Positions 51,441-61,318 are shown, counted from the stretch's first letter. The stretch is DNA of 64,000 bases from Blautia sp. Marseille-P3087 (GCF_900120195.1 NZ_LT635539.1:3233097-3297096), one strand, 5' to 3'. Notes: a model not told the origin generated them from the sequence alone. Numbers and translations are program-made.

Positions 51441-52223
51441 ATGAAAAAGAAAAAAGGTTGTATTTTATTGTTGATGGCATTATTCTGCTGTATTCTGTTT
51501 ACAACATCTGCACAGGCTGCAGTCAGGAAAAACCGATTTGTAAAAAGCAGTTACGGAAATGTTTATTATTACAATGCGCAGGGCAAGCGAGTAAAAGGTC
51601 TTGTAACAATCAGAGGCAGAAAGTACTACTTTGATTCAAGAGGCGTTCAGAGAAACGGCTGGCGTTATATCAGAGGAAGATATTATTACTTCCGCCAGAC
51701 AAGCGGCGCTGGTGCATATATGCTGAAATCTACGAAAGTAAATTCTATCAGTTTGCGGAGAAATGGAAGTGCATACTACAACAGTCAGCAGTTCCGAAAA
51801 CTTAAACTGATGGTTCTGGCCAGCTCCGAAGTGGACAGATGCACAAATAACAAAATGACGAAAGCACAAAAGCTCAGAGCAGCTTTCAAAAGGGCAGTAT
51901 CCTATGGGTATGGTGCTGATACAAACTTTTACAGTGCTTCTGACTGGGATATACATTATGGTGAAATTATGCTTTACAGAAAAAGAGCAGACTGTTTCGG
52001 ATTTGGCTGCGCATTTGCATATCTTGCAAATGCAGTAGGATACAGGGCATATGCAGTATCTTCCGGAGGCCATGGATGGGCAGAGGTTGATGGCAGAGTC
52101 TATGATCCGGACTGGGCAAAAGTGACTGGGAAAATAAATCTGTACTGTGGTATGAATTATAATGTGACAGGACCGGGGATTCCATATTATAAAGGAAACC
52201 GGTTATATGTAAAGAGAATATAA
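51441..52223 (+). CDS. Secreted transglutaminase-like protein with cell-wall-binding repeats
   Basis: This 260-residue exported protein has a signal peptide at residues 1 to about 27 (ending TSAQAA). Two or three aromatic repeats (NVYYYNAQGKRVKG, RKYYFDSRGVQRNG, GRYYYFRQTSG) resemble choline/glucan-binding units. The C-terminal transglutaminase-like domain has Cys185 in ADCFGFGCAFAYL, His211 in GGHGWAEV and Asp223 in VYDPDW: the complete triad. It might crosslink or cleave wall or surface peptides. GGAGGAG precedes ATG 51441. Confidence 0.86.
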   Translation: MKKKKGCILLLMALFCCILFTTSAQAAVRKNRFVKSSYGNVYYYNAQGKRVKGLVTIRGRKYYFDSRGVQRNGWRYIRGRYYYFRQTSGAGAYMLKSTKVNSISLRRNGSAYYNSQQFRKLKLMVLASSEVDRCTNNKMTKAQKLRAAFKRAVSYGYGADTNFYSASDWDIHYGEIMLYRKRADCFGFGCAFAYLANAVGYRAYAVSSGGHGWAEVDGRVYDPDWAKVTGKINLYCGMNYNVTGPGIPYYKGNRLYVKRI

Positions 52224-52236
52224 GTATGATAAAGAG

Positions 52237-52270
52237 CATTCCTGCGGAAGTTGTTATTTTCGCAGGAATG
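52237..52270 (+). terminator. Hairpin between the transglutaminase gene and pyrE
   Basis: CATTCCTGCG (52237-52246) pairs perfectly with CGCAGGAATG (52261-52270). Only a short T-rich tail follows, so it may be a weak terminator or a processing site that isolates pyrE. Confidence 0.55.
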
Positions 52271-52302
52271 TGTTAAAATGAGCCAATATGGAGGATAAAA
52301 CT

Positions 52303-52983
52303 ATGGAACAGTACAAACAGGAATTTATTGAATTTATGGTTGACAGCCAGGTGCTTAAATTTGGCGAATTTACTTTGAAAAGCGGAAGAAAATCTCCGTT
52401 CTTTATGAATGCCGGCGGATATGTGACCGGATCTCAGTTAAAAAAACTTGGTGAATATTATGCAAAAGCAATCCACGCAAAATATGGTGATGATTTTGAC
52501 GTACTCTTCGGACCGGCATATAAGGGTATTCCGCTCAGTGTTGTAACTGCAATCGCATTCAGCGAACTGTACGGAAAAGAAATTCGTTATTGCTCTGACC
52601 GTAAAGAAGAAAAGGATCATGGTGCAGATAAGGGAAGTTTCCTTGGAAGCAAGCTGAAAGACGGTGATCGTGTTGTCATGATCGAGGATGTTACCACATC
52701 CGGTAAGTCCATGGAAGAAACCGTTCCGAAGGTAAAAGGTGCAGCAGATGTTGAAATCGTCGGTCTGATGGTATCTCTTGACCGTATGGAAGTCGGCAAG
52801 GGCGGTGTGAAATGCGCACTTGATGAAGTACACGATCTCTATGGATTTGAGACAAATGCGATCGTTACCATGGCAGAAGTTATTGAACATTTGTACAACA
52901 AAGAATACAAAGGACAGATCGTTATTGACGATAAACTCAAGAAGGCAATTGATGCATATTACAGTCAGTATGGGGCAAAATAA
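52303..52983 (+). CDS. pyrE: Orotate phosphoribosyltransferase
   Basis: PyrE joins orotate and PRPP to give OMP. The 226-residue protein has LKSGRKSPFFMNAG, FGPAYKGIPLS and the PRPP motif VVMIEDVTTSGKSMEE. ATG 52303 is used, as GGAGG (52290-52294) is correctly placed; an ATG at 52288 overlaps that site. This completes pyrF-K-D-E in one region. Confidence 0.95.
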   Translation: MEQYKQEFIEFMVDSQVLKFGEFTLKSGRKSPFFMNAGGYVTGSQLKKLGEYYAKAIHAKYGDDFDVLFGPAYKGIPLSVVTAIAFSELYGKEIRYCSDRKEEKDHGADKGSFLGSKLKDGDRVVMIEDVTTSGKSMEETVPKVKGAADVEIVGLMVSLDRMEVGKGGVKCALDEVHDLYGFETNAIVTMAEVIEHLYNKEYKGQIVIDDKLKKAIDAYYSQYGAK

Positions 52984-53035
52984 TACGATCTGCTCCGGTA
53001 AAATCAGAGAGTCAGTTATATGAGGAGGCTTTGCC

Positions 53036-53188
53036 GTGAACGAAAAAATATATAAAACGATGAGCAGAACAGGAGCATGCAGCATTGCAGTAGGAATCGT
53101 TACACTGGTTACCGGTATTACTGCAGGTGTTTTGATGATTGTCAGTGGAAGCAGACTGTTAAAAAGAAAATCAGATATTCTGATCTGA
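53036..53188 (+). CDS. Small single-pass membrane protein of 50 residues
   Basis: A GTG start at 53036 follows GAGGAGG (53022-53028). The product begins MNEKIYKTMSRTGACSIAVG, has a Val/Thr/Gly-rich transmembrane helix and ends KRKSDILI. The binding site, the membrane segment and the fit between pyrE and the VanZ-like gene (19-base gap to the latter) support it as a real gene. The function is unknown. Confidence 0.65.
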   Translation: MNEKIYKTMSRTGACSIAVGIVTLVTGITAGVLMIVSGSRLLKRKSDILI

Positions 53189-53207
53189 TGCCGGGCAGGG
53201 AGAAACA

Positions 53208-53681
53208 TTGAAAGACAGTACAAAACGTAAAATAAAGCATATTGGTGTCATGCTTTTTCTTCTGTATGTGTTGCTGCTTGTATATTTTCTGTTCTTTTTC
53301 GAGGAATACGGAAGAGTAGCAGCAGAAGAAAGGGCGTATCGATATAATCTGATCCCGTTTCTGGAGATCCGCAGATTCTGGATATACAGAGAACAGCTTG
53401 GCATGCTGGCGGTAGTTTCCAACATATTTGGAAATGTGATCGGGTTTATTCCATATGGATTTATACTTCCGGTTATTGCACATAAATGCCGTAGCGGATT
53501 TTTTATTATATTGTCAGGATTTTCACTGAGTCTTGTGGTCGAGGTAGTACAGCTTGTGACAAAGGTAGGGTGTTTTGACGTGGATGATCTGATATTAAAT
53601 ACGCTTGGGGCGGCAATCGGTTATGGAATATTTGCTGTCTGTAATTACCTGAGGAGAAGACACTATGGCAAAAAGATATAG
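53208..53681 (+). CDS. VanZ-like family membrane protein
   Basis: The 157-residue protein has four or five membrane segments and the VanZ-like pattern NIFGNVIGFIPYGFILPVI and LVVEVVQLVTKVGCFDVDDLILNTLGA. The function is uncertain; the first described VanZ raises teicoplanin resistance. It starts with TTG 53208 after AGGGAGAAAC and overlaps the next gene by 17 bases. Confidence 0.9.
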   Translation: MKDSTKRKIKHIGVMLFLLYVLLLVYFLFFFEEYGRVAAEERAYRYNLIPFLEIRRFWIYREQLGMLAVVSNIFGNVIGFIPYGFILPVIAHKCRSGFFIILSGFSLSLVVEVVQLVTKVGCFDVDDLILNTLGAAIGYGIFAVCNYLRRRHYGKKI

Positions 53682-53979
53682 ATATGCAATCATAAAGAAG
53701 AAAGAAGCAAAAAAAGGGAAGCTGTCAGTGGGACTGGCAATTGCTTCCCTGCTTCTGTTTGGGGCGGCAGTTGGCACTGCTTATGCACTCGAAGGCAGTT
53801 ACGGATTTATTGTAGGAGGAATCTGTCTCTTTGCCACGCTGCTGTCTGTATATGGATTCCTGATGGGAATCGCAAGTTTTTCGGAAGAAAACTGTAACCA
53901 CCGTACCAGCATTGTAGGAACGATTCTGAGCGGAGTTTTTCTTGTAGGCTGGCTGCTCTTTTTCCTGATGGGAGTTTAA
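53665..53979 (+). CDS. Small membrane protein with three predicted helices
   Basis: This 104-residue protein has a basic N-terminus (AKRYRYAIIKKKEAKKGKLS), then three hydrophobic helices. The layout is that of the DUF6142 group found in Lachnospiraceae, though I am not certain of the match. The start lies inside the VanZ-like gene, where GAGGAGAAG provides the ribosome site, so translation is coupled. Confidence 0.75.
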   Translation: MAKRYRYAIIKKKEAKKGKLSVGLAIASLLLFGAAVGTAYALEGSYGFIVGGICLFATLLSVYGFLMGIASFSEENCNHRTSIVGTILSGVFLVGWLLFFLMGV

Positions 53980-53982
53980 ATT

Positions 53983-54573
53983 ATGATGGAACGATTAGAA
54001 AAACAGATGGAATTTATTCTGGAAGTGGATAAAGTAAAGAAAATTGTCCGACAGACGTATCTGTCAGATGCAAGCCGAAAGGAGAATGATGCAGAACATT
54101 CGTGGCATCTTGCACTGATGGCGGTTCTGCTGAAAGAATATTCGAATGAGGAGGTTGATCTTGCGAAGGTCATTCCGATGGTGCTGATCCACGACCTTGT
54201 GGAAATTGATGCAGGGGATACCTACGCATACGATGAAGCAGGAGCAGAGACGAAGCGGGAACGTGAAACGAAAGCAGCCGACCGGATCTTCGGATTGCTT
54301 CCAGGCGATCAGGGAACATGGTTTCGGGAGCTCTGGGAGGAATTTGAAGCATACGAAACAGCGGAGGCGAAATTTGCCCATGTTCTGGACAATGCACAGC
54401 CACTTCTTCTCAATGATGCATCAAACGGACGAAGCTGGGCAGAACATGGCGTGCACAAAAGTCAGATTTACAAAAGAAATGAGCATACTTCCGAGGGTTC
54501 GAGGGAAATCTGGGAGTATATGAAAAAGCTGGTAGATAAGCATATTCAGCTTGGACATGTGATTGATGACTGA
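53983..54573 (+). CDS. HD-domain hydrolase (YfbR/HDDC2-like)
   Basis: This 196-residue metal-dependent phosphohydrolase has histidine and Asp ligands in AEHSWHLALMAV and VLIHDLVEIDAGD, and a later Asp in VLDNAQPLLLND. Relatives act as 5'-deoxynucleotidases. It begins three bases after the preceding stop, with the ATG at 53983 or 53986. It overlaps the upstream frame of the next gene only. Confidence 0.88.
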   Translation: MMERLEKQMEFILEVDKVKKIVRQTYLSDASRKENDAEHSWHLALMAVLLKEYSNEEVDLAKVIPMVLIHDLVEIDAGDTYAYDEAGAETKRERETKAADRIFGLLPGDQGTWFRELWEEFEAYETAEAKFAHVLDNAQPLLLNDASNGRSWAEHGVHKSQIYKRNEHTSEGSREIWEYMKKLVDKHIQLGHVIDD

Positions 54574-54592
54574 GAATAAAGGAGAAAATAAA

Positions 54593-56626
54593 TTGGACGA
54601 ATTGCTGAAAGAGAGATATGAACTCGCAAAAGGCAGACTTTCGGAAATCTGTACAGAAACAGTGGTGGAAGAGAACTTTCTGGACTTTTTTCACAAAGAG
54701 GCTGCTTTTCTTTTAAAGACAGGTGAGATCCTGGAAAGAGACCAGAAAGATTTTTCCATGGTGGAACTTCAGAGCGAAAACAGCAGCCTTTATGAAGAAC
54801 TTTTTCCGGAAAATTACGGACAATGCTATGGAAATCCTGCATGTGCAGCCCGGAAACTTGGAGAATACGGGAAAGCCTTTTCTTTTCTTTATACAGAACT
54901 GAGGGGTACGATTGCCTATGCATATGAAAAAAAATACTGGGATTATACCGTTGCGGTAGAATTATTTCTGGAAATATATGCTGCATTTGAAGGTGAAGAA
55001 AAGCCCTCTGTAAAAAGTACAGAGGATATTTTGCGCTCCTATGTCAATGATTATTGCCAGGATATGATGGAACAACGAATCGCAGAGGGTGTAGATACGT
55101 CGCTTGATTTTGCTGTACGCATCATTATGGATTCTGACCTTACCGATTTGCGTTACCTGTATCAGTATGGAGAATATATTTCTGTAAATGAGACAGGAGT
55201 GGCAGAATTTTTGAACAGACTCTCCGAAGAACAGATCAACAATATGGCAAGAACTTATACAGAGGGATACCGCATCGGATTTATCAATGGAAGAAAAGAT
55301 ATCACGAAGAAAAAATCAGTCAATATCCGATATAATCTTGGATTTGAGAGAATGGTCCGTGCAGCAATCATTCAATTCCGTGAGATGGGACTGGAACCGG
55401 TGATATACCGTCATGCGACACATGCAGTCAATAAGAGAGGTACTGCTCGCATTGGCTTTACCGGAGGAAATCCGAATCCACAGTTTGACTATGATCACAG
55501 GCAGGATCAGGCTCTGTTTATGGACAGCGATTTTGTACAGCGCAAACTGCGCTCCATGCAGAATGCCTATGAGACGTATAAGAATCAGGCGGCTGTCCAC
55601 GGAGGACCGGCATGCATTGAAACATTTGGTGAAGAACCGTTTTCACCTGTAACGACACCGGAAGCATGGGCTTTGACGGAAACACAGCAGAAACTGCAGG
55701 TTGAGCTTGATAATGAATCCGGTCAGATCGTGAACCGCTATATAAAGGGTGATGAGAGAAGCTTTACGATCATTGCTTATCCAGTGCCGGAGATTGGGGC
55801 GGATTTCCCGGAGATCTTTGAAGAGATCGTAAAAATCAATACACTGGATTATAAACTGTACGAGCGGATCCAGCAGACGATCATAGAGACGCTGGATACC
55901 TGTCAGTGGGTAGAAATTAAGGGAAAAGATGATAATGAGACTGATCTGATCATTCATCTGCATGAACTTGACGATATCAAAAAACAGACAAATTTTGAAA
56001 ACTGTGTGGCAGATGTGAATATTCCGGTGGGGGAAGTGTTTACGTCCCCTGTTCTCGCAGGAACCGGCGGAATCCTTCATGTAAAGAAGGTTTATCTGAA
56101 CGGACTGCAGTTTAAAGACCTGAAACTTGTGTTTGACTGTGGTCAGGTGATCGATTACTCCTGTGCGAATTTTGAAACAGAAGAAGAAAACCGTGCTTAT
56201 ATTGAGGATAATATTCTTCATCATCATCCGAAGATTCCGATGGGGGAATTTGCAATCGGCACAAACACAACTGCATATATGGCAGCCGAAAAGTACGGCA
56301 TTGCCGACAAACTTCCGATTCTGATCGCAGAAAAAATGGGCCCGCATTTTGCTGTGGGAGATACCTGTTACAGTTGGGCGGAGGATACACCGGTGTTCAA
56401 TCCGGACGGAAGAGAGATTATCGCGAGAGACAATGAAATTTCCATTCTGCGAAAAGAAGACATCAGTCTGGCGTATTATGGATGCCATACAGATATCACG
56501 ATTCCTTATGAAGAGCTGGGAAGTATCCGTGTGATTGACGAAGATGGAGAAGGTGTTTCTATTATTGAAAACGGTCGTTTTGTTCTGCAGGGAACCGAAG
56601 AACTGAATATTCCTTTTGACCGGTAA
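54593..56626 (+). CDS. M29-type aminopeptidase-like protein with a long N-terminal extension
   Basis: The C-terminal third (from about residue 460) matches M29 thermophilic aminopeptidases. It has VADVNIPVGEVFTSPVLAGT, GEFAIGTNTTAY, ILIAEKMGPHFAVGDTCYSW and a metal-binding Asp near VFNPDGREI. Residues before that, about 350-450 of them, are mostly helical and of unknown role. Normal members have about 410 residues; this has about 677. The start is probably TTG 54593, as AAAGGAG (54579-54585) lies before it; ATG 54566 has none. It is presumed cytoplasmic. Confidence 0.8.
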   Translation: MDELLKERYELAKGRLSEICTETVVEENFLDFFHKEAAFLLKTGEILERDQKDFSMVELQSENSSLYEELFPENYGQCYGNPACAARKLGEYGKAFSFLYTELRGTIAYAYEKKYWDYTVAVELFLEIYAAFEGEEKPSVKSTEDILRSYVNDYCQDMMEQRIAEGVDTSLDFAVRIIMDSDLTDLRYLYQYGEYISVNETGVAEFLNRLSEEQINNMARTYTEGYRIGFINGRKDITKKKSVNIRYNLGFERMVRAAIIQFREMGLEPVIYRHATHAVNKRGTARIGFTGGNPNPQFDYDHRQDQALFMDSDFVQRKLRSMQNAYETYKNQAAVHGGPACIETFGEEPFSPVTTPEAWALTETQQKLQVELDNESGQIVNRYIKGDERSFTIIAYPVPEIGADFPEIFEEIVKINTLDYKLYERIQQTIIETLDTCQWVEIKGKDDNETDLIIHLHELDDIKKQTNFENCVADVNIPVGEVFTSPVLAGTGGILHVKKVYLNGLQFKDLKLVFDCGQVIDYSCANFETEEENRAYIEDNILHHHPKIPMGEFAIGTNTTAYMAAEKYGIADKLPILIAEKMGPHFAVGDTCYSWAEDTPVFNPDGREIIARDNEISILRKEDISLAYYGCHTDITIPYEELGSIRVIDEDGEGVSIIENGRFVLQGTEELNIPFDR

Positions 56627-56639
56627 AAGCAGATTTTTT

Positions 56640-56683
56640 CTGGCGGGTGAACTTTTTTATACAAAAAGAGTTTGCTCGCCAAA
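56640..56683 (+). terminator. Hairpin after the M29-type gene
   Basis: TGGCGGGTGAACT pairs with AGTTTGCTCGCCA with two mismatches, over a loop that includes TTTTTTT. The classical T-run after the stem is lacking, so the strength is uncertain. Confidence 0.5.
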
Positions 56684-56704
56684 ATATTTCTTTTCTGTAA
56701 TTTT

Positions 56705-56733
56705 GTTGACACAATTTTAGAATCTTAGTAGAA
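56705..56733 (+). promoter_or_regulatory. Promoter of the purE operon
   Basis: TTGACA (56705-56710) and TAGAAT (56728-56733) are 17 bases apart. The leader is only about 35 bases, so there is no room for a purine riboswitch. Confidence 0.75.
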
Positions 56734-56774
56734 TCAACCTGAGATGTAAGAAAAAACGAGGAGGCCACCAACCA

Positions 56775-57275
56775 ATGAAAAAAGTAGGAATTGTAATGGG
56801 AAGCGACTCAGATATGCCAGTTATGAGTAAGGCAGCGGCAATTCTTGACAAGCTGGGCGTTGAATACGAAATGAAAATTATTTCTGCACACAGAGAACCG
56901 GATGTGTTCTTTGAATATGCAAAAACAGCAGAAGAAAAGGGATTCAAGGTAATTATTGCAGGAGCGGGGATGGCAGCACATCTTCCGGGAATGTGCGCAG
57001 CAATCTTTCCGATGCCGGTAATCGGTATTCCGATGCATACCACTTCTCTTGGAGGAAGAGATTCTCTGTATTCAATCGTACAGATGCCGTCAGGTATTCC
57101 GGTAGCAACTGTAGCTATCAACGGCGGTGCAAATGCAGGACTTCTTGCAGCGAAGATCCTTGCAACATCAGATCCGGAACTTCTTGATAGATTGAAAGCA
57201 TACAGTCAGGAACTGAAAGAACAGGTTGAGGCAAAAGATGCCAGATTACAGGAAGTCGGATATCAGGCTTATTAA
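56775..57275 (+). CDS. purE: N5-carboxyaminoimidazole ribonucleotide mutase
   Basis: PurE moves the carboxyl group from N5 to C4 of the imidazole ring in purine synthesis. The 166-residue protein has the active-site [16 protein letters not shown] and [14 protein letters not shown] motifs and [19 protein letters not shown]. It is the first gene of the operon purE-purM-purN-purD. GAGGAGG precedes the ATG at about 14 bases. Confidence 0.97.
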   Translation: MKKVGIVMGSDSDMPVMSKAAAILDKLGVEYEMKIISAHREPDVFFEYAKTAEEKGFKVIIAGAGMAAHLPGMCAAIFPMPVIGIPMHTTSLGGRDSLYSIVQMPSGIPVATVAINGGANAGLLAAKILATSDPELLDRLKAYSQELKEQVEAKDARLQEVGYQAY

Positions 57276-57301
57276 TTAAAAAGGTGGAGGATCAGAAGAG
57301 T

Positions 57302-58327
57302 ATGGATTACAAAAAAGCAGGTGTGGATATTGAAGCAGGCTACAGATCAGTAGAGTTAATGAAGAAACATATTGCAAAGACCATGAGACCGGAAGTTCTG
57401 GGAGGAATCGGTGGATTCTCCGGTGCATTTTCCATGAATGCATTTAAAGATATGGAAGAACCGACACTGGTATCAGGAACTGACGGATGTGGTACGAAAG
57501 TAAAACTTGCTATGCTTATGGACAAACATGACACCATCGGAATTGATGCGGTAGCTATGTGTGTGAATGATATTGCATGTGCAGGCGCTGAACCGTTATT
57601 TTTCTTGGACTATATTGCATGCGGTAAAAACTATCCGGAAAAAATCGCTGAGATCGTAAGCGGTGTGGCTGAGGGATGTGTACAGTCCGGAGCAGCTCTG
57701 ATCGGTGGTGAGACCGCAGAACATCCGGGACTTATGCCGGAAGATGAATATGATCTGGCTGGATTTGCTGTAGGGGTGATTGACAAGAAAGACCTTCTTA
57801 CCGGCAAAGAACTGAAGGCAGGAGATGTCCTGATCGGTATGGCGTCTACAGGTGTTCACAGCAATGGATTTTCACTTGTCCGTAAAGTTTTTGAGATGAC
57901 AAAAGAATCTCTGGATACATATTATGAAGAACTGGGAACAACTCTTGGCGAGGCACTGATCGCTCCGACAAGAATTTATGTGAAAGCACTTAAGAGCATC
58001 AAGGATGCAGGTGTACGCATTCATGCATGCAGTCATATCACAGGCGGCGGATTTTATGAAAATGTTCCGCGTATGCTGAATGAGGGAACAAGAGCCATTA
58101 TTGAAAAAGACAGCTATCCGGTACTTCCGATTTTTGACCTCCTTGCAAAGACGGGTAATATCGAAGAAAAAATGATGTACAATACATTTAACATGGGACT
58201 TGGTATGGTTCTGGCAGTGGACCCGTCGGATGTTGACAAGACTATGGCAGCTATTCGCGAAGCAGGCGATACACCATATGTTGTAGGCCGTATTGAGGAC
58301 GGAGAAAAGGGAGTAACCTTATGTTAA
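57302..58327 (+). CDS. purM: Phosphoribosylformylglycinamidine cyclo-ligase (AIR synthetase)
   Basis: PurM closes the imidazole ring with ATP to give aminoimidazole ribonucleotide. The 341-residue protein has [52 protein letters not shown], and [15 protein letters not shown] near the end. ATG 57302 is preferred; GGAGG (57285-57289) sits upstream and an in-frame GTG at 57284 is part of it. The stop overlaps purN by seven bases. Confidence 0.96.
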   Translation: MDYKKAGVDIEAGYRSVELMKKHIAKTMRPEVLGGIGGFSGAFSMNAFKDMEEPTLVSGTDGCGTKVKLAMLMDKHDTIGIDAVAMCVNDIACAGAEPLFFLDYIACGKNYPEKIAEIVSGVAEGCVQSGAALIGGETAEHPGLMPEDEYDLAGFAVGVIDKKDLLTGKELKAGDVLIGMASTGVHSNGFSLVRKVFEMTKESLDTYYEELGTTLGEALIAPTRIYVKALKSIKDAGVRIHACSHITGGGFYENVPRMLNEGTRAIIEKDSYPVLPIFDLLAKTGNIEEKMMYNTFNMGLGMVLAVDPSDVDKTMAAIREAGDTPYVVGRIEDGEKGVTLC

Positions 58328-58950
58328 GAGTCGGGGTTCTGGTATCAGGAGGAGGAACGAATCTGCAGGCAATCATGGATGCTGTTGACAGCGGAAAGAT
58401 CACCAATGCAGAAATCAGTCTGGTAGTCAGTAACAATCCAGGTGCATATGCATTAAATCGCGCAGAGAGCCGGGGCATCCCGGCTAAGTGCATTTCTCCG
58501 AAAACCTTCGAAAACAGAGAAGAATTTCATAAAGCACTTTTACTGGAATTACAGGAAAATAAAATAGACCTTGTGGTGCTGGCAGGTTTCCTTGTTGCCA
58601 TTCCACCGATGATCGTGGAGGCTTATCCCAGCAGAATCATCAACATTCATCCATCCCTGATTCCGTCTTTTTGTGGCGTGGGATTTTATGGACTGCATGT
58701 GCATGAAGGTGTGCTTGCAAGAGGAGTAAAAGTCACGGGGGCAACCGTTCATTTTGTGGATACCGGGACAGATACAGGTCCGATCATTCTTCAGAAAGCA
58801 GTAGAAGTACGTCAGGGAGATACACCTGAGGTGCTTCAACGTCGTGTCATGGAAGAAGCGGAGTGGAAGATTCTTCCAAAAGCAATCGATCTGATTGCAA
58901 ATAATAAGGTGTCCGTACAGAATGGAAAAGTTTGTATTGAAAATGAATAA
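58321..58950 (+). CDS. purN: Phosphoribosylglycinamide formyltransferase
   Basis: PurN transfers a formyl group from 10-formyl-THF to glycinamide ribonucleotide. The 209-residue protein has [36 protein letters not shown] with the catalytic Asn-His, and the [18 protein letters not shown] signature. It overlaps purM by seven bases. Confidence 0.96.
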   Translation: MLRVGVLVSGGGTNLQAIMDAVDSGKITNAEISLVVSNNPGAYALNRAESRGIPAKCISPKTFENREEFHKALLLELQENKIDLVVLAGFLVAIPPMIVEAYPSRIINIHPSLIPSFCGVGFYGLHVHEGVLARGVKVTGATVHFVDTGTDTGPIILQKAVEVRQGDTPEVLQRRVMEEAEWKILPKAIDLIANNKVSVQNGKVCIENE

Positions 58951-58971
58951 GGTCTTTGCTAAAGGAGGCAG

Positions 58972-60255
58972 ATGAAACTCATGAAAGTATTGATTGTTGG
59001 AAGTGGTGGAAGAGAGCATGCAATCGCATGGAGTGTTGCAAAAAGCCCGAAGGTTGACAAAATTTACTGTGCACCGGGAAATGCCGGAATTTCTGAATAT
59101 GCAGAGTGTGTGCCGATTGGTGCTATGGAATTTGAAAAACTTGCTGATTTTGCAGGAGAACATGATGTGGATCTGACGATTATCGGTATGGATGATCCGC
59201 TGGTGGGTGGAGTTGTAGATGTCTTTGAGGCGCGCGGACTGAAAGTATTCGGACCGCGTAAAAATGCTGCAATTCTGGAAGGCTCCAAGGCATTTTCAAA
59301 AGATCTGATGAAAAAGTACGGAATTCCGACAGCCGGATATGAAAACTTTGATGATCCGCAGAAAGCGTTGGAATATTTACATACACAGGCAAAATTTCCG
59401 ATCGTCCTCAAGGCAGATGGTCTTGCACTCGGAAAAGGCGTTCTGATCTGTAATACACTGGAAGAGGCAGAAGCCGGTGTCAAAGAAATCATGGAAGATA
59501 AAAAATTCGGCAGTGCCGGAAATACCATGGTCATCGAAGAATTTATGACCGGACGTGAAGTATCTGTACTTTCTTTTGTAGATGGCAAAACAATCCGCAC
59601 CATGACATCCGCACAGGATCACAAACGTGCAATGGATGGTGATAAAGGATTAAATACAGGAGGCATGGGAACCTTTTCGCCAAGCCCATTTTATACAGAA
59701 GAAGTGGATGAATTCTGTAAAAAACATATTTATCAGGCAACGGTGGATGCTATGGCTGCAGAGGGACGTCCATTTGTAGGCATTATTTTCTTTGGACTGA
59801 TGCTTACCGCAGAGGGGCCGAAGGTGCTGGAATACAATGCCAGATTCGGTGATCCGGAAGCGCAGGTTGTACTTCCTCGAATGAAGAACGATATTATAGA
59901 AGTTATGGAAGCCTGTGTCAATGGAACTCTTGATCAGGTAAATCTGGAATTTGAAGACAATGCGGCAGTCTGCGTCGTTCTGGCAAGCGAAGGTTATCCG
60001 GTAAAATATGAAAAAGGCATTCCGATGTACGGATTCGAAAATTTCAAAGATAAAGACGGATATTACTGTTTCCATGCAGGCACGAAGTTCCAGGACGGAC
60101 AGATCGTGACAAACGGTGGCCGTGTACTTGGAATCACAGCAAAAGGAAAGACTCTGAAAGAAGCTCGAAAAAATGCATATGATGCAACGGAATGGATTCA
60201 GTTTGCAAATAAATATATGCGTCACGACATTGGCAAAGCCATTGATGAAGCGTAA
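58972..60255 (+). CDS. purD: Phosphoribosylamine-glycine ligase
   Basis: PurD joins glycine to phosphoribosylamine with ATP. The 427-residue ATP-grasp protein starts with VLIVGSGGREHAIAW. It contains GSKAFSKDLMKKYGIPTA, LKADGLALGKGV, GGMGTFSPSPF and NARFGDPEAQVVLPR. Two starts compete: ATG 58972 (three bases after AAGGAGG) and ATG 58981 (twelve bases after it), the latter giving the usual MKVLIVGS opening. It is the last gene of this short purine operon; the other pur genes are elsewhere. Confidence 0.95.
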   Translation: MKLMKVLIVGSGGREHAIAWSVAKSPKVDKIYCAPGNAGISEYAECVPIGAMEFEKLADFAGEHDVDLTIIGMDDPLVGGVVDVFEARGLKVFGPRKNAAILEGSKAFSKDLMKKYGIPTAGYENFDDPQKALEYLHTQAKFPIVLKADGLALGKGVLICNTLEEAEAGVKEIMEDKKFGSAGNTMVIEEFMTGREVSVLSFVDGKTIRTMTSAQDHKRAMDGDKGLNTGGMGTFSPSPFYTEEVDEFCKKHIYQATVDAMAAEGRPFVGIIFFGLMLTAEGPKVLEYNARFGDPEAQVVLPRMKNDIIEVMEACVNGTLDQVNLEFEDNAAVCVVLASEGYPVKYEKGIPMYGFENFKDKDGYYCFHAGTKFQDGQIVTNGGRVLGITAKGKTLKEARKNAYDATEWIQFANKYMRHDIGKAIDEA

Positions 60256-60395
60256 GAATCGCATAAGATGGAACTGAACAGTAATGCTGAATAGAAATCA
60301 GGATAGAAAAATCACCAAAAAGGTGTGCCATTTTTCGTGAAATATGGTATAATTGATATATATCATGCAGAAGCGATAAATGAAAGGAAAACAAA

Positions 60396-61160
60396 ATGGG
60401 TATTAGTGTAGAAGATGCAGTGAAGGAACTTCAGGCAAGGGAGACAGTATTTGTGGCTTATTCACAGGTGACGAAGCTTCCTTATGTGACCTGCGGAGAA
60501 GAATCATATAATGATCAGGTGTGGCTTTTTGCAGAAGAAGAGACATTAAAAGAATTCGGCAAGAAAAAATTAGAAGATAAAGTTCTTCTGATGGGAATGC
60601 GCTATGAGAAAAAAGATTTTCCGAGAATGTACGGACTTCTGTTTTCAATTGATGCAAACACAGTAATCTGGAATAACGGAACAGATGAGATTGAAATTGA
60701 TCTGGAAAAAATTGTTCGCAGACCGGATCTCAGTAAGATGGAACCGGCAAAACGTCCGGTATTGAATCCGGCATTACAGCTTTCCGGTATTTATTTCATG
60801 CAGGAACTTCGCCGTCCTGTTGAAAAAGAGGAACACAAGAACTTAAGAGCACTGGAAGAAGAGCTGATTGCAAACATTAAGAAGTCTCAGTTTCTTGTTG
60901 CAATGGAACGTAGCGAAGAAGAGCCGAAAAAGATCAATATTCCATATCTGAAGAACAAGGACGGACAGATTTTGCAGCCGGTATTTTCGGATATCATGGA
61001 ATTTGAAAAATTTGCAAGAGGCAAAAAGCTTCGTCTTGCGAAGATTCCATTTGACAAACTTCCTACAGTTCTGATCGAACAGGCAGAGGCGCTGGTGATC
61101 AATCCGATGGGATTTAACCTGATTCTTAACAGAGACCAGCTCAAAAAAATTAACGGATAA
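60396..61160 (+). CDS. SseB-like domain protein
   Basis: This 254-residue cytoplasmic protein has a pattern of the SseB N-terminal domain (FVAYSQVTKLPYVTCGEE, VWLFAEEETLKEF) and a C-terminal conserved region ending QAEALVINPMGFNLILNRDQL. The role is unknown; enterobacterial SseB affects serine-related and stress traits. AAAGGAAAA precedes the ATG, and the gene stands alone. Confidence 0.82.
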   Translation: MGISVEDAVKELQARETVFVAYSQVTKLPYVTCGEESYNDQVWLFAEEETLKEFGKKKLEDKVLLMGMRYEKKDFPRMYGLLFSIDANTVIWNNGTDEIEIDLEKIVRRPDLSKMEPAKRPVLNPALQLSGIYFMQELRRPVEKEEHKNLRALEEELIANIKKSQFLVAMERSEEEPKKINIPYLKNKDGQILQPVFSDIMEFEKFARGKKLRLAKIPFDKLPTVLIEQAEALVINPMGFNLILNRDQLKKING

Positions 61161-61178
61161 AATATAAAATGTGTTTTT

Positions 61179-61209
61179 TGACAGGCAGCCGCAGGGCTGT
61201 CTGTTTTTA
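61179..61209 (+). terminator. Terminator after the SseB-like gene
   Basis: GACAGGCAGCC pairs with GGGCTGTCTG over a GCA loop and is followed by TTTTT. Confidence 0.8.
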
Positions 61210-61318
61210 TACTTGCAAAATTTTGATTTTGTGCTACCATATGTATAACATGAAAACTGTGAGGACTGTTATATAGTGTGACGGTTTTCATATACGAAAA
61301 CAACAGGAGGTCGGGAAT

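Noticed and set aside
56734..56774. Purine riboswitch upstream of purE
   Set aside because: The leader after the promoter is about 35 bases, too short for the aptamer.
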